Shown: positions 16,536 to 25,719, counted from the first letter of the stretch. The stretch is DNA of 35,570 nucleotides from Methanobacteriota archaeon (GCA_011524855.1 WTJK01000070.1:1-35570), one strand, 5' to 3'. Notes: generated from the sequence alone by a model not told the origin. Translations and numbers: made by a program.

Positions 16536-16811
16536 GTGGCCGAATCGGTCAACATGGCGGTTACGGTCCTCAAGAAGGAAAAAAACGAACTTCGACTGCG
16601 CATCACCGGCGAAAGCCACACCGCACTGCAAGTGCTCCGGGAGCGCCTGAACGGTCACAAGGACGTGGACTACGCCAACTATTTCCCTGGCCACCCTGAG
16701 CTCGACGATCCTGAGTTTTACATCCGCACAACGTCCAAAACCGGCGTCGACAAGGTGCTGAACGACATCATCGGCGGCGTGGCCGAGGAATTCAAGAACG
16801 CCAGCCTCTGA
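16536..16811 (+). CDS. rpoL: DNA-directed RNA polymerase subunit L (Rpb11/RpoL)
   Basis: MAVTVLKKEKNELRLRITGESHTALQVLRERLNGHKDVDYANYFPGHPELDDPEFYIRT; typical size. Start may be 16554. Confidence 0.92.
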   Translation: MAESVNMAVTVLKKEKNELRLRITGESHTALQVLRERLNGHKDVDYANYFPGHPELDDPEFYIRTTSKTGVDKVLNDIIGGVAEEFKNASL

Positions 16812-16824
16812 TGGGGGCTCTCGG

Positions 16825-18216
16825 ATGGACCCGTTGGCCCAAGCGATCGGTTTGCTTGGCTACGCCACGGACACCGAAGGCATCGGTGGTCGAATCAAGG
16901 CCCGCGTGTCGGATTTCCGCGTCGAAGAAATCGCCACGACCGTTCACCTCGACAACCGAGGCAGGTTCACGGTGGCCAAGGTCACGTTGACCAACTGGGA
17001 AACCAACCGCTTCTGCAACCAACTCAGCAAGAAACTCAACATCCCAAAAAATCGTATTTTCTTCGCCGGAACCAAGGACAAGCGAGCGATCACCAGCCAG
17101 CTGTTTGTGATCGACGCACCCATGAACAAGGTGGCAGGTGTCGAACTGCCCGATGTGGAGATTGAAATCCTCGGACGGACCCATCAAAAAATTGGCTTTG
17201 GCAACCACCGAGGCAACCGGTTCACAATCGTGGTCCGGGGTTGCTGCGACCAAGCAGGAAACCCGCTGACCAACGACGCAGCCCTTGACGAGGTGAAACG
17301 CATCATGGCCGACATGGCCAGCACCCTTGGCGAGGGTCACTTCCCAAACTGGATTGGGCCACAACGGTTCGGCTCCGGTCGCCCCGTGACGCCCGTCGTT
17401 GGCCACCATGTGATCCACGGCCGTTGGGAAGAAGCGGTCATGACCTACCTGTCCATGGAAGGCAAACACGAGGAAGAAGCGGCGCGTCAGGTCCGTTCGC
17501 ACATTCGAGAGCAAGGCGTGGATGCCTCGGTGTTGGACATGCTCCCCCGGTGGATGGGTTTCGAACGTCGGATGATTGAACATTTGCTCGCCCATGAGGA
17601 CGATTACATTGGTGCGTTTGGAAAACTCCCTGCCAACCTCCAACTGATGACGGTTCACGCAGCGCAATCCATTGTGTTCAACAAAGCCCTTCATCGCCGG
17701 ATTGAAGCCGGACTGCCGTTGTCGGTACCGGTGGTCGGCGACATCGTTGGACGCATCGATGAAAAAGGTCAACTTGATGTCAACTCCTGTGTGACGGTTG
17801 AGGAACGCACCCTCAATCGCATCGCTCGCAACTGCCAGTTGGGCCGGTTGATGACCACCGGACCGCTGCCAGGTTCCGACGTGCGCACCTCATCCGGCCA
17901 GCCAGGAGCCATTGAGGAATCCGTCATCGTTGACGAAGGCCTGGGTGACGTGTCATGGTTCGTTGAAGACGTCCCCCGTCTCTCCTCAAAAGGCACCCGT
18001 CGAGGGTTGATCACCTCGTTTGAGGAGTTCTCGGTGGACACCGTTCCGGTGGCCGAACCCTCCTCGTTGGGCGAGCGATGGGAAGAAGGCCCTGCTGAGG
18101 GCGAGCGATGGCACCCCGAGGGTGCTTGTGTTCGATTCCGATTCACGTTGAGTTCAGGAAGCTACGCGACCACCTTGCTTCGCGAATTCATGCAAGCACC
18201 GCTGCGTCAACTCTAA
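16825..18216 (+). CDS. truD: tRNA pseudouridine(13) synthase TruD
   Basis: KARVSDFRVEEI, FFAGTKDKRAITSQ (catalytic Asp motif), GFGNHRGNRFTIVVRG, GHFPNWIGPQRFGS. Confidence 0.95.
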   Translation: MDPLAQAIGLLGYATDTEGIGGRIKARVSDFRVEEIATTVHLDNRGRFTVAKVTLTNWETNRFCNQLSKKLNIPKNRIFFAGTKDKRAITSQLFVIDAPMNKVAGVELPDVEIEILGRTHQKIGFGNHRGNRFTIVVRGCCDQAGNPLTNDAALDEVKRIMADMASTLGEGHFPNWIGPQRFGSGRPVTPVVGHHVIHGRWEEAVMTYLSMEGKHEEEAARQVRSHIREQGVDASVLDMLPRWMGFERRMIEHLLAHEDDYIGAFGKLPANLQLMTVHAAQSIVFNKALHRRIEAGLPLSVPVVGDIVGRIDEKGQLDVNSCVTVEERTLNRIARNCQLGRLMTTGPLPGSDVRTSSGQPGAIEESVIVDEGLGDVSWFVEDVPRLSSKGTRRGLITSFEEFSVDTVPVAEPSSLGERWEEGPAEGERWHPEGACVRFRFTLSSGSYATTLLREFMQAPLRQL

Positions 18217-18287
18217 CGCCGCTGCAAGAGGAGGGGCATCCTGTTGCTGTTTGCTGAGTTCAAGTAGGGTCGAGCAACAACTTCTGC

Positions 18288-19043
18288 ATGGCACTGACAC
18301 AACCCGAGCAACTGAACGCTGAACGGTTGGCCCGTATGGCCGAGCAAACCTACAACCACACGTTGGCCATCACCGGCGTCCCCGTAAACGCAGATGGAAT
18401 TCCCATTTGGCGCTCACTGGACGATGTGGTTCGTCATCCGGAAGCACATGGGTTGCTCACTGCCATCGAGTCCGCAGTCCATGTCCACCGTTGGACCATG
18501 ATGCTGAACCTTGGCTCCTTCAACCGATTCCCACACCTGGACATTGAATTTCACCCTACGTTGGAAGACGTGTTCACCGGCCATCCAGACGGACGCAATC
18601 CGGCCGTGTGGATCCACCTTGGGCACGGGATGCTGGAGCACCGTCTTGAGGAGGAGCATGATGACGATGAACACGAGGCGTTCCATCGTTGGCTGCCTGG
18701 TCTTTCCCGAGGAGAGGACGACGCAGCCTACATCTCCGTGAAGGAAGTGAGCAGGCGCATTCAACAGCAACAGGGCGACCTTCTGTTCGTTGCCCTCCCC
18801 CTGTGCTACGCCCAACAAATCGCAGCCGTTCTTGCACAGTCCGGTCGCATTCACACCGTCCATGCTCCAACGGATTTTGCCGTGAACGCGACCCTCCAAT
18901 TCTACGATGGTGAGGACAACGCTGCGCGTTTGTCTCAATCGCTTGGATCTTGGGGTGCTTGGGTGAGGGCAACCGAAGAAGCATGGCGTGAAGCCTTGCT
19001 CGCCAAGTACGAGAGCGGTTTTGGGGAGAAAAAAAGCAAATGA
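18288..19043 (+). CDS. Hypothetical protein (251 aa)
   Basis: Complete ORF with coding-like composition in a collinear position after truD; no recognised domain. Confidence 0.7.
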   Translation: MALTQPEQLNAERLARMAEQTYNHTLAITGVPVNADGIPIWRSLDDVVRHPEAHGLLTAIESAVHVHRWTMMLNLGSFNRFPHLDIEFHPTLEDVFTGHPDGRNPAVWIHLGHGMLEHRLEEEHDDDEHEAFHRWLPGLSRGEDDAAYISVKEVSRRIQQQQGDLLFVALPLCYAQQIAAVLAQSGRIHTVHAPTDFAVNATLQFYDGEDNAARLSQSLGSWGAWVRATEEAWREALLAKYESGFGEKKSK

Positions 19044-19164
19044 CGCACCATCGGGTGACCGTCCCTAAGTTGAAGCTGCCATCAATGGTTTCACGGGCGC
19101 CTTGTTGGCGAACCACGACGTGGCGTCTCTGCAGTCACAAGGGACCACACGATGACAGCACGCG

Positions 19165-19181
19165 CCCAACATCGAGTTGGG
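19165..19181. terminator. Possible hairpin terminator between convergent genes
   Basis: CCCAAC-ATCGA-GTTGGG perfect 6-bp stem, 5-nt loop, in the convergent intergenic region; weak T tracts. Confidence 0.35.
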
Positions 19182-19206
19182 TTGCGAGAAGGGTTTTGCG
19201 AGACGT

Positions 19207-19479
19207 TCAGATCAAGCCCATGGAGAGGACTTCAATCTCACCAACGCCGTGAATGTCCGCCATTTGCGCCTCGAGGGCATCCGCCAGACCTTCGCCGTCG
19301 TTCATCTTCACGTGAACTTGCACGAACTTGAGACCGAAAGCCAGGGGCTTGGTCTCAACTTGTTGAATGTCATAATCCTCTGTCGCCAGGGCCTTGATGG
19401 CCTCGGCGATCGCATCGGTGTCAACGTCATCGACGCTGGAGTCAGGGTTCACTTTGTACGTCATTACCACCATGCCCAT
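19207..19479 (-). CDS. Elongation factor 1-beta (aEF-1beta)
   Basis: MGMVVMTYKVNPDSSVDDVDTDAIAEAIKAL...VETKPLAFGLKFVQVHVKMNDGEGLADALEAQMADIHGVGEIEVLSMGLI; start trimmed to 19479. Confidence 0.93.
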   Translation of the reverse strand: MGMVVMTYKVNPDSSVDDVDTDAIAEAIKALATEDYDIQQVETKPLAFGLKFVQVHVKMNDGEGLADALEAQMADIHGVGEIEVLSMGLI

Positions 19480-19489
19480 GTTGTTCACC

Positions 19490-19657
19490 TCAGGGACCCA
19501 CGTATTCGCAGTTGGGGCACTTGTAGAGCACGCCTTGGTTTCGCACTCGTGGGCTGCGCCCAATGGGCTGGAAGCAGCCGGGGCAGGGGAAGGTCGTGGA
19601 GCCCTTTTCAGAAAGGGGGACGCCGGAGGAGGTGCAGTTCGTGGCTCGCTCGGTCAT
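19490..19657 (-). CDS. Small zinc-ribbon protein (archaeal HVO_2753-like / DUF1610-type), 55 aa
   Basis: Not in the supplied ORF track. Reverse-complement translation: MTERATNCTSSGVPLSEKGSTTFPCPGCFQPIGRSPRVRNQGVLYKCPNCEYVGP*; two CxxC knuckles, 10 nt upstream of the aEF-1beta ATG. Confidence 0.85.
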   Translation of the reverse strand: MTERATNCTSSGVPLSEKGSTTFPCPGCFQPIGRSPRVRNQGVLYKCPNCEYVGP

Positions 19658-19733
19658 GTCAATGCCTCGTAGGTATGTCTCGCCACGCCCTCCCCCTCTT
19701 TATGGTTGCGTGGGGGAATCGCCGATGCATCCC

Positions 19734-20066
19734 TCACGAAGGTCGGATCACGCTCAATCGCCCGTGCCGGCCCGTGCTGATGACCAACGCGCCGTCACGG
19801 GACCGGCACCATCCGGAGTGAATGCGGATCACGTCACCTGGACGAACCGAATCCACCTGTTCCGCCCACAACACCACACCCACCAGTCCCGTGTCATCGC
19901 GCCCGCAAGCGGCGGCAACGGGCCCGGCGTACGAATCGGTGACCAGCATTCGCTGGGGGTAGACTCGGAGCATCAACAACTCAAGGTTTCGAACCGGCGT
20001 GTTCGGTTTGAGATTCGCGATGCGGTTGGCAGGGGTCGGCCAAAGGTGTTCATTGGAGCGGCTCAT
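19734..20066 (-). CDS. OB-fold single-stranded nucleic-acid-binding-like protein
   Basis: IANLKPNTPVRNLELLMLRVYPQ...DDTGLVGVVLWAEQVDSVRPGDVIRIHSGWCRSRDGALVISTGRHGRL resembles archaeal RPA/SOSS-B-type OB folds; start MSRSNEHL. Confidence 0.75.
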   Translation of the reverse strand: MSRSNEHLWPTPANRIANLKPNTPVRNLELLMLRVYPQRMLVTDSYAGPVAAACGRDDTGLVGVVLWAEQVDSVRPGDVIRIHSGWCRSRDGALVISTGRHGRLSVIRPS

Positions 20067-20097
20067 GGAGCGAAACATCGGCTCCAACGCTCTTCAA

Positions 20098-20841
20098 TCA
20101 TTCGTCCGACGATTTCTTTCGACGAACGGAAAACGTGGAAGTGCGAAGTTCGACATCCGCCTCGAGCTCATGGCCACCGAGCAACGCGTCCATCGCCGCA
20201 TCGTAGCGCTCACGAACGCTTTGCTTGGGTCGTTTCCACGGCGTGTGGTTGCGGCACACGAGGTAGACTTCAGACGATGAATTGCGGGAGGCGTCGGGAG
20301 AAAACCGACGGACGTTGGAAAATTGAGGACGCACGGCTTCGATGAGTTCCTCGACCCCAACGCCTTGGAAGAGTTTGGTGGTGAACGAACCGCCTTTCCT
20401 TAGCAACGGGAGCGCAAAGTCGAACACATCGGCCACCAAGGTCATCGCAACGGACTGGTCCATGTCCCACTTTCCCGTGATGTCCGGTGAGATGTCGGAG
20501 ACGATGACGTTCAGACGCTCCCCGCCGAGTTCAGCAAGAATCCGCTCTTGGGTGACCGGTTCCGTGATGTCGCCGGTCAGCAGCACTGCGCCTTCCACGG
20601 GTTGGCACGGTTGGAGATCCACACCGACGACGTGCCCTTCCTCGCCGACGAGTTCCACGGCGACTTGTGCCCAGCCACCCGGGTGGCAGCCGACGTCGAG
20701 GACGAGATCACCCTCACGGATCAAGCCAAAGCGATCTTGGATTTGCTTCAGCTTGAACGCCGAGCGAGCACGGTAACCACTCGCTTTCGCCTGGCGCCGC
20801 CAAGCATCGCGCTTGTGGTTCTCAATCCAGTGCTCCGCCAT
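20098..20841 (-). CDS. rlmE: 23S rRNA (uridine-2'-O-) methyltransferase RlmE/FtsJ family
   Basis: GYRARSAFKLKQI, DLVLDVGCHPGGWAQVA, VGVDLQP, NVIVSDISPDITGKWDMD, GGSFTTKLFQG, SSEVYLVCRN; K-D-K-E tetrad residues all present. Confidence 0.94.
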   Translation of the reverse strand: MAEHWIENHKRDAWRRQAKASGYRARSAFKLKQIQDRFGLIREGDLVLDVGCHPGGWAQVAVELVGEEGHVVGVDLQPCQPVEGAVLLTGDITEPVTQERILAELGGERLNVIVSDISPDITGKWDMDQSVAMTLVADVFDFALPLLRKGGSFTTKLFQGVGVEELIEAVRPQFSNVRRFSPDASRNSSSEVYLVCRNHTPWKRPKQSVRERYDAAMDALLGGHELEADVELRTSTFSVRRKKSSDE

Positions 20842-20955
20842 ACCGTCGCCCCAACCTGTGCTCCTGCCTTGAATTCATGAACCCTTTTCTTCCCAAGACG
20901 ATGAAAGCAAGCAATCAAATCGCACCGGATTGAGGCTGAACCGGAGCGAGGCAAG

Positions 20956-21888
20956 ATGCACGGTACGCCATGGCGCAGGGTAACGGCGCTCGTTTGCCTG
21001 AGCCTGCTCTTCGGCGTCCTTCATCCTGCGGCAGCTCGAACCGTTGCACCGGACGGTCCACTCGAGGTCCCGTTGACCTCAGGCTCGGGCGGCCGAACCA
21101 TGTTGGTGGAAGAGATCACCGCCACCTGGTGCCCGTCGTGCGCAGAGATCGATCCGGAATTGGTTCGGGTGGCCGACAGCCATGGCTCTCGCATCGCATT
21201 GCTGGCTTTGCACCCGTCCGACGGTGAGGACGCCTTCCAGCCGCCTGCAGCACAGCACCGCATTGACCGCATCAACGCCTTCCGAGATGAAGCGATACGG
21301 TCCACCCCCACCTTTGTGGTTGAAGGAGGGTCGGCCAGGGAAGGGTACGAAGCGTGGGCCGACGTGCAACGTGACATCCTGTCGACCGAAACCCAACGTA
21401 CCGATGTGAGTCGATTGTCCTTCACGGTGGAACCAGATGGCGAACGTTTGCGGGCCACCGTTTCGAACCTCAGCCTCCGAGCGGTGAACGACACGCAACT
21501 GACGTTCATGATCATCGAGCACGGCAAGCCGGTTGGTGACAACGCCGTCAACCCCGGCGAGCCAACACGAGACCGGGTGGTGGTGGGCCTTGCGGAATGC
21601 AGTCTCAGCAACCACACGATCACCACGGCCATCGGTTTGGTCAACGCGACCCCATCCCAACATTGCGAAAGCGGATTTTCCGTGACATTCAACGCCACGA
21701 AGCATTGGAGCGTGGTCTTGGTGCATGAACACGCCCTCGTCGACGGTTCCGCATCCAGCGCCCAAAGCCTTGGCGCCGTCGAGCTGGCTTACCGCCCCAT
21801 CAGCACCCCCACGAACGATGACTTGAGCGGTTGGGTGTTGTTGGTTTGTGCATTGGTCGGTGCTTTCGCATTGCGCCGTAAAGTGTAA
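20956..21888 (+). CDS. Exported thioredoxin-like protein with C-terminal membrane anchor
   Basis: Signal peptide, EEITATWCPSCAEIDPELVRVAD (CxxC), cis-Pro region RSTPTFVVEG, C-terminal TM LSGWVLLVCALVGAFALRRKV. Confidence 0.85.
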   Translation: MHGTPWRRVTALVCLSLLFGVLHPAAARTVAPDGPLEVPLTSGSGGRTMLVEEITATWCPSCAEIDPELVRVADSHGSRIALLALHPSDGEDAFQPPAAQHRIDRINAFRDEAIRSTPTFVVEGGSAREGYEAWADVQRDILSTETQRTDVSRLSFTVEPDGERLRATVSNLSLRAVNDTQLTFMIIEHGKPVGDNAVNPGEPTRDRVVVGLAECSLSNHTITTAIGLVNATPSQHCESGFSVTFNATKHWSVVLVHEHALVDGSASSAQSLGAVELAYRPISTPTNDDLSGWVLLVCALVGAFALRRKV

Positions 21889-21898
21889 GAAAACTGGA

Positions 21899-21947
21899 AT
21901 TATAATTGAATATCGTGGCGGATTGTTGAAATTTATCGCCGATATTC
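21899..21947 (+). promoter_or_regulatory. TATA-like element plus inverted repeat upstream of 21967..22275
   Basis: TTATAATT followed by GAATATCG (21908-21915) and CGATATTC (21940-21947), perfect 8-bp inverted repeat with extra GCG/CGC pairing. Confidence 0.55.
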
Positions 21948-21966
21948 GGGGAATAAGGAGTCCTGA

Positions 21967-22275
21967 ATGGAACACATTGATAAGGTCTCAAGACAAGTAT
22001 ACATCATGACCAATGCATGGGAAGACGTGACATGGGAACACCAACACGGCCTCAAGGAATGGATCGTGGAGTACATCGCCAAAGTGGGTGAAGAAGCCAC
22101 CCACCACCTGACGGTCTTGAGGGCAACGGACATGGAGCATGCGCAACGCCAGCTGATGCAAGAACTTCGAACGACCTACGCCGGAGCCTCGGAAATCGAA
22201 GTCACCGTGATTCGAATGGAGGAGATGGAAACCGAGCCCAACATCATGCACTTTCAGGGTGCATACACGCCCTGA
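21967..22275 (+). CDS. Hypothetical small protein (102 aa)
   Basis: ORF with SD-like AAGGAGT 8 nt upstream and a TATA-like element further upstream; no recognised domain. Confidence 0.7.
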   Translation: MEHIDKVSRQVYIMTNAWEDVTWEHQHGLKEWIVEYIAKVGEEATHHLTVLRATDMEHAQRQLMQELRTTYAGASEIEVTVIRMEEMETEPNIMHFQGAYTP

Positions 22276-22410
22276 CGTGCCTCAAGGTTGCAAGCCCACC
22301 ATGGACGCTTCGGTGGGGTGAGAACCCAAACCACGGGCAGGTCGGAGCTGGAGCCATTAGCCATTGTCAAAGCATGCACCAAACTGCGATGAACGCATGC
22401 AACGCATCGC

Positions 22411-22962
22411 TCAAGCCTTGTCTCGGAAGACGAGTTCGATGTATTGGTTGTCAGCGAAAACGTGCTCGTTGAACGTCTCCACCTGCTCACGGGTGTTCGG
22501 GTCGACGATCAGTTGTCCTTGGTTATCGTAGGAATAGGTGTTGAGGAACATCAAGAATTCGGTTGTCTCATTGACCCGGTGGTCGTCAAAGCCGGTGGCG
22601 TCCATGTGCTTGCCCCACACGTCAAAGAACGCCTCCATCGGGGCTTCCACGCCTTGACGGGTGAATTCGAGGTGAATCTTGCCAGAATCATCGTGGGTGT
22701 GGAGTTGCCGCATGGTGCAATCGCCATCGTTCAGGCCCACATCCGCTGGGACGGGGACTTCCTCACCGTGAACATAGATCTTCACAATGGCGTGGTAGTG
22801 GTCCTGGAGATTGTCGTGGCTTCCCAGGCACTCATCGGCCAAGGCGTGGCGCTCGTCGGCGGTCGAGAACAACGGGCCACCGTCGCTTTCACCGAGCAAC
22901 ACGCCCAAGGCGATCAGCGAACCGAGCGTGACAAGGGCCCAAAACAGCGTTTCCGTTTTCAC
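22411..22962 (-). CDS. Membrane-anchored exported protein of unknown function
   Basis: GTG start VKTETLFWALVTLGSLIALGVLLGESDG (N-terminal anchor), then soluble domain; adjacent to VKOR in the same orientation. Confidence 0.75.
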   Translation of the reverse strand: MKTETLFWALVTLGSLIALGVLLGESDGGPLFSTADERHALADECLGSHDNLQDHYHAIVKIYVHGEEVPVPADVGLNDGDCTMRQLHTHDDSGKIHLEFTRQGVEAPMEAFFDVWGKHMDATGFDDHRVNETTEFLMFLNTYSYDNQGQLIVDPNTREQVETFNEHVFADNQYIELVFRDKA

Positions 22963-22966
22963 TTGA

Positions 22967-23611
22967 TCACCTGACCTTGACCGATGAAGGTTTGCTCGTT
23001 GGAGACGCCGCCGTTTCCTCGTCCCGATCGTTCCACGTCCCGTTCTCATGCATTTGTCGAGCTTTCCAGAACCCAAACAGTGCGACGATGTTCGCAGCGT
23101 GAGCCGTCGTGCAGTACTGGCAGATCTTCTGCATCTCAATCTCGTAGGAAATCAACAGCGCGATCACCAGCAGACCCGAAGCGGTGAGGTAGAACCCAAG
23201 GTTGAGGTACGACTCTGCCCAAAGTGCATCGGGTTCTTTGCCCACGGAGCGGGTCAAGAAAAACAGTCCGCCGAAGGCCAGCATGCCCAACAACCCCCAT
23301 GAAAGGCCGATGAAGGGTACGGTGTTGTAAAGCGGGTTGCCGATGACGTCGTCGCATGAGAACAGGCTGGCGCTGGCGCACACCGAGCCTCCTTCGCTGA
23401 TTTTGTTGCCGATCCACGTCGTGTGCACCGAGATGGCGAACCCAACGAACACGACGAGGTTCAAGCCAAACATGTGGCGGCGTCGTTCATGCTTCATCCA
23501 CGAATAGCGGTCGGTGAGCGAACGGGTCATGCTCGCCCCGATTGGGGTCATGAAAAGCAAACCGACCACCATGGGGACGATGTAGAACGTCAAGAGGAGG
23601 TTGGGGTTCAT
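22967..23611 (-). CDS. Vitamin K epoxide reductase (VKOR) family membrane protein
   Basis: Multi-TM, SVCASASLFSCDDVIGNPLYNTVPFIGLSWGLLGML loop, EIEMQKICQYCTTAHAANIVALFGFW (CxxC in last TM). Confidence 0.92.
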   Translation of the reverse strand: MNPNLLLTFYIVPMVVGLLFMTPIGASMTRSLTDRYSWMKHERRRHMFGLNLVVFVGFAISVHTTWIGNKISEGGSVCASASLFSCDDVIGNPLYNTVPFIGLSWGLLGMLAFGGLFFLTRSVGKEPDALWAESYLNLGFYLTASGLLVIALLISYEIEMQKICQYCTTAHAANIVALFGFWKARQMHENGTWNDRDEETAASPTSKPSSVKVR

Positions 23612-24315
23612 TCAATCAGCTCCTCAGTCAAGCGGAAAATCGCATCAGAGACCGTTTCACCGGGGTTTTCAGAAGACGCCCACGCCACGATGCCGTCGGG
23701 TTGGAGGAGGAAATACGTCGGTGTGCCGCCGATTTTCCACGACTTCATGTTGTCCTGGTCAAGGTCGTCGATGTACGTGAATTGATGGACGGCGCCATCA
23801 CGACCGGAACAAGGGCTTCCGGCACATTCGCTGTCGCCGCTGCGGTCGCGGAAGTCTTCAATCTCTTGCTGACTGGATTCGTGGCCAGCGATGTCAAGTT
23901 GGGTGGCGCTACCGATGAAGTGGACGAGCGGGCCTCGCCACGAGGGTTCACCGTTGTCTTCCCTGGCGTACTTCATGAAGTAATTTGAGTACTGATACAC
24001 ATCGCCTGCTGCTCGCACACAATAGGGACAGTCGGTGTCCATGAAGTCCACCACGACCCACGCGGCACTGGAATCGTTGCTCACCCAGTCGGGCGTGAGG
24101 TAGTCGTTGAGGTCAAAGTCTGTCCATCCGCTGCCGTTGTACGCTTTGCCTTCCAATGCAGGGGCGCGGTCGCCCTCTCGGGTGCCGGTGGCCACCGGGT
24201 CGGTGGTGAACGCCAAGAGGATCAAGGCAACAAAGAAGAGCGCCCCCACTTGAATGGCGATGTCACTGCGGACATCGGCTGCTGTATCGTTTTTCAATGC
24301 GTTCACGTGCGTCAC
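23608..24315 (-). CDS. Membrane-anchored thioredoxin-fold protein (TlpA/DsbA-like)
   Basis: N-terminal TM, VVVDFMDTDCPYCVRAAGDVYQYS (CxxC), cis-Pro KIGGTPTYFLLQPDG; overlaps VKOR start by 4 nt. Confidence 0.88.
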   Translation of the reverse strand: MTHVNALKNDTAADVRSDIAIQVGALFFVALILLAFTTDPVATGTREGDRAPALEGKAYNGSGWTDFDLNDYLTPDWVSNDSSAAWVVVDFMDTDCPYCVRAAGDVYQYSNYFMKYAREDNGEPSWRGPLVHFIGSATQLDIAGHESSQQEIEDFRDRSGDSECAGSPCSGRDGAVHQFTYIDDLDQDNMKSWKIGGTPTYFLLQPDGIVAWASSENPGETVSDAIFRLTEELIE

Positions 24316-25262
24316 TCCAACCCAATTTCTTCAAGCAACACCTTGGCGGTGTGGCGAATCGCTTCGGCGCTGTTCATACGAACATTCGCACCGGTGGCCA
24401 GCATCTTGTCGATGGCAAGCATGGCTTTTGGAACGTCACCGGCCCAACCCCGGTCGCCACCGGTGTACTCGATGGCGGCGTTGGTGCAGCCCGTGACCTC
24501 CACGACGATTTCGGCAATTTGCCGAACCGATGCGGTGTCGTGGCTGCCGAGGTTGAACAGGTTCAAGGGCGCATCGCTGTGGTCCATGACGTGAAGAATC
24601 GCATCGACGCAATCACCCACTTCCATGTAGGACTTCTCTTGCAACCCGTTACCAAGCACCTCCAGTCGTGTGGGGTCGGCTTTCAGTTTGTGGATGAAAT
24701 CAAAGATCACGCCGTGGGTCCCGCGCGCCCCGATGATGTTGGCGAAGCGGAAAATGTAGGCCTGAAGGCCGAACGTCCCCACCCAACTGCTGATGAGCCC
24801 TTCGCCGGCTTGCTTGCTCGCACCGTAGAGGGAAATGGGCATGCAGGGGCCGTGGTGTTCGGGCGTTGGCATGGGCGCCCCCTCACCGTAGACGACAGAA
24901 CTTGAAGCGAAGGCGATGCGCTTGACCTCGTGCAGGCGCATGGCTTCCAGCACGTTGTACGTCGCAACCGTCCCCTGTCGAAGGTCCGTGTCGGTGACGC
25001 GGGTTCCCAACCGAATGTCGGGGTTGGCCGCCAGGTGGTAGACGGTATCGATGCCCAAGGCCATGGCGCCCATGACGTCCTCCAGCGAGCACAGGTCGCC
25101 CTCCACCAACGTTGCGCGACCCGTGTCCAAATGATGCTGGATGAACGCCAGGTCACCGCTGGAGAGGTTGTCCAGCACCACCACGTTCTCGCCACGAGCC
25201 ACCAAGCGGTCAATCAAGTGCGAGCCAATAAATCCGGCACCACCGGTCACCAACGCTCGCAT
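24312..25262 (-). CDS. NAD-dependent epimerase/dehydratase (nucleotide-sugar, extended SDR)
   Basis: MRALVTGGAGFIGSHLIDRLVARGENVVVLDNLSSG, VYHLAANPDIRLG, SSSVVYGE, YGASKQAGE (YxxxK), RFANIIGARGTHGVIFDFIHKL. Confidence 0.94.
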   Translation of the reverse strand: MRALVTGGAGFIGSHLIDRLVARGENVVVLDNLSSGDLAFIQHHLDTGRATLVEGDLCSLEDVMGAMALGIDTVYHLAANPDIRLGTRVTDTDLRQGTVATYNVLEAMRLHEVKRIAFASSSVVYGEGAPMPTPEHHGPCMPISLYGASKQAGEGLISSWVGTFGLQAYIFRFANIIGARGTHGVIFDFIHKLKADPTRLEVLGNGLQEKSYMEVGDCVDAILHVMDHSDAPLNLFNLGSHDTASVRQIAEIVVEVTGCTNAAIEYTGGDRGWAGDVPKAMLAIDKMLATGANVRMNSAEAIRHTAKVLLEEIGLE

Positions 25263-25385
25263 GCCACGACCACTTCGGAGGCATGTATCAACCTCACGGC
25301 ATCGCACATCATCGTCCGTGGCTTTGAAGTGCGTTGAGGTGTTGTGTTCATGGCCTGAGCAAACGGGCTCGGAGGAGGTGAAACA

Positions 25386-25637
25386 ATGACGAAAAAAGGA
25401 CAACAAACGACCGAAATGGCCGGCCATGACAGCAACGTGCTGGTGGGCTACGTTCGACGAAGCAACGCCGGAGGAGCGCTCAAGCTCTCCATCAACACGG
25501 CGGCCTTCGCGGACTGCAGCACGTACATGACCAGCGACGGGCAATCCTACGTGCCACTGGTGATTTCAATGGCCGCCTTGAACAAGGTGCTGGCTGGCGA
25601 GCGCGCCGTGACCACCGTGACCCAACTCAACGATTGA
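25386..25637 (+). CDS. Small hypothetical protein (83 aa)
   Basis: Strong SD GGAGGTG 5 nt upstream of ATG, clean ORF, followed by a hairpin terminator; no recognised domain. Confidence 0.75.
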   Translation: MTKKGQQTTEMAGHDSNVLVGYVRRSNAGGALKLSINTAAFADCSTYMTSDGQSYVPLVISMAALNKVLAGERAVTTVTQLND

Positions 25638-25687
25638 GGCGTACCAGGCGTCGCTCTCGTTCCTTCTGATCCAGAAGTACAACACCT

Positions 25688-25719
25688 GCGGGCCCGTCAA
25701 GGCGGGCCCGTGGGCTTTT
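25688..25719 (+). terminator. Palindromic hairpin terminator
   Basis: CGGGCCCG (25689-25696)-TCAAGG-CGGGCCCG (25703-25710) followed by TGGGCTTTT. Confidence 0.65.

Noticed and set aside
16792-17772. 326-aa minus-strand ORF opposite truD
   Set aside because: Shadow ORF; TruD motifs on the plus strand are unambiguous.
18062-18120. Short repeat GGCGAGCGATGG (GERW...GERW) near the truD 3' end
   Set aside because: Two-copy in-frame duplication within coding sequence; not a structured repeat array.
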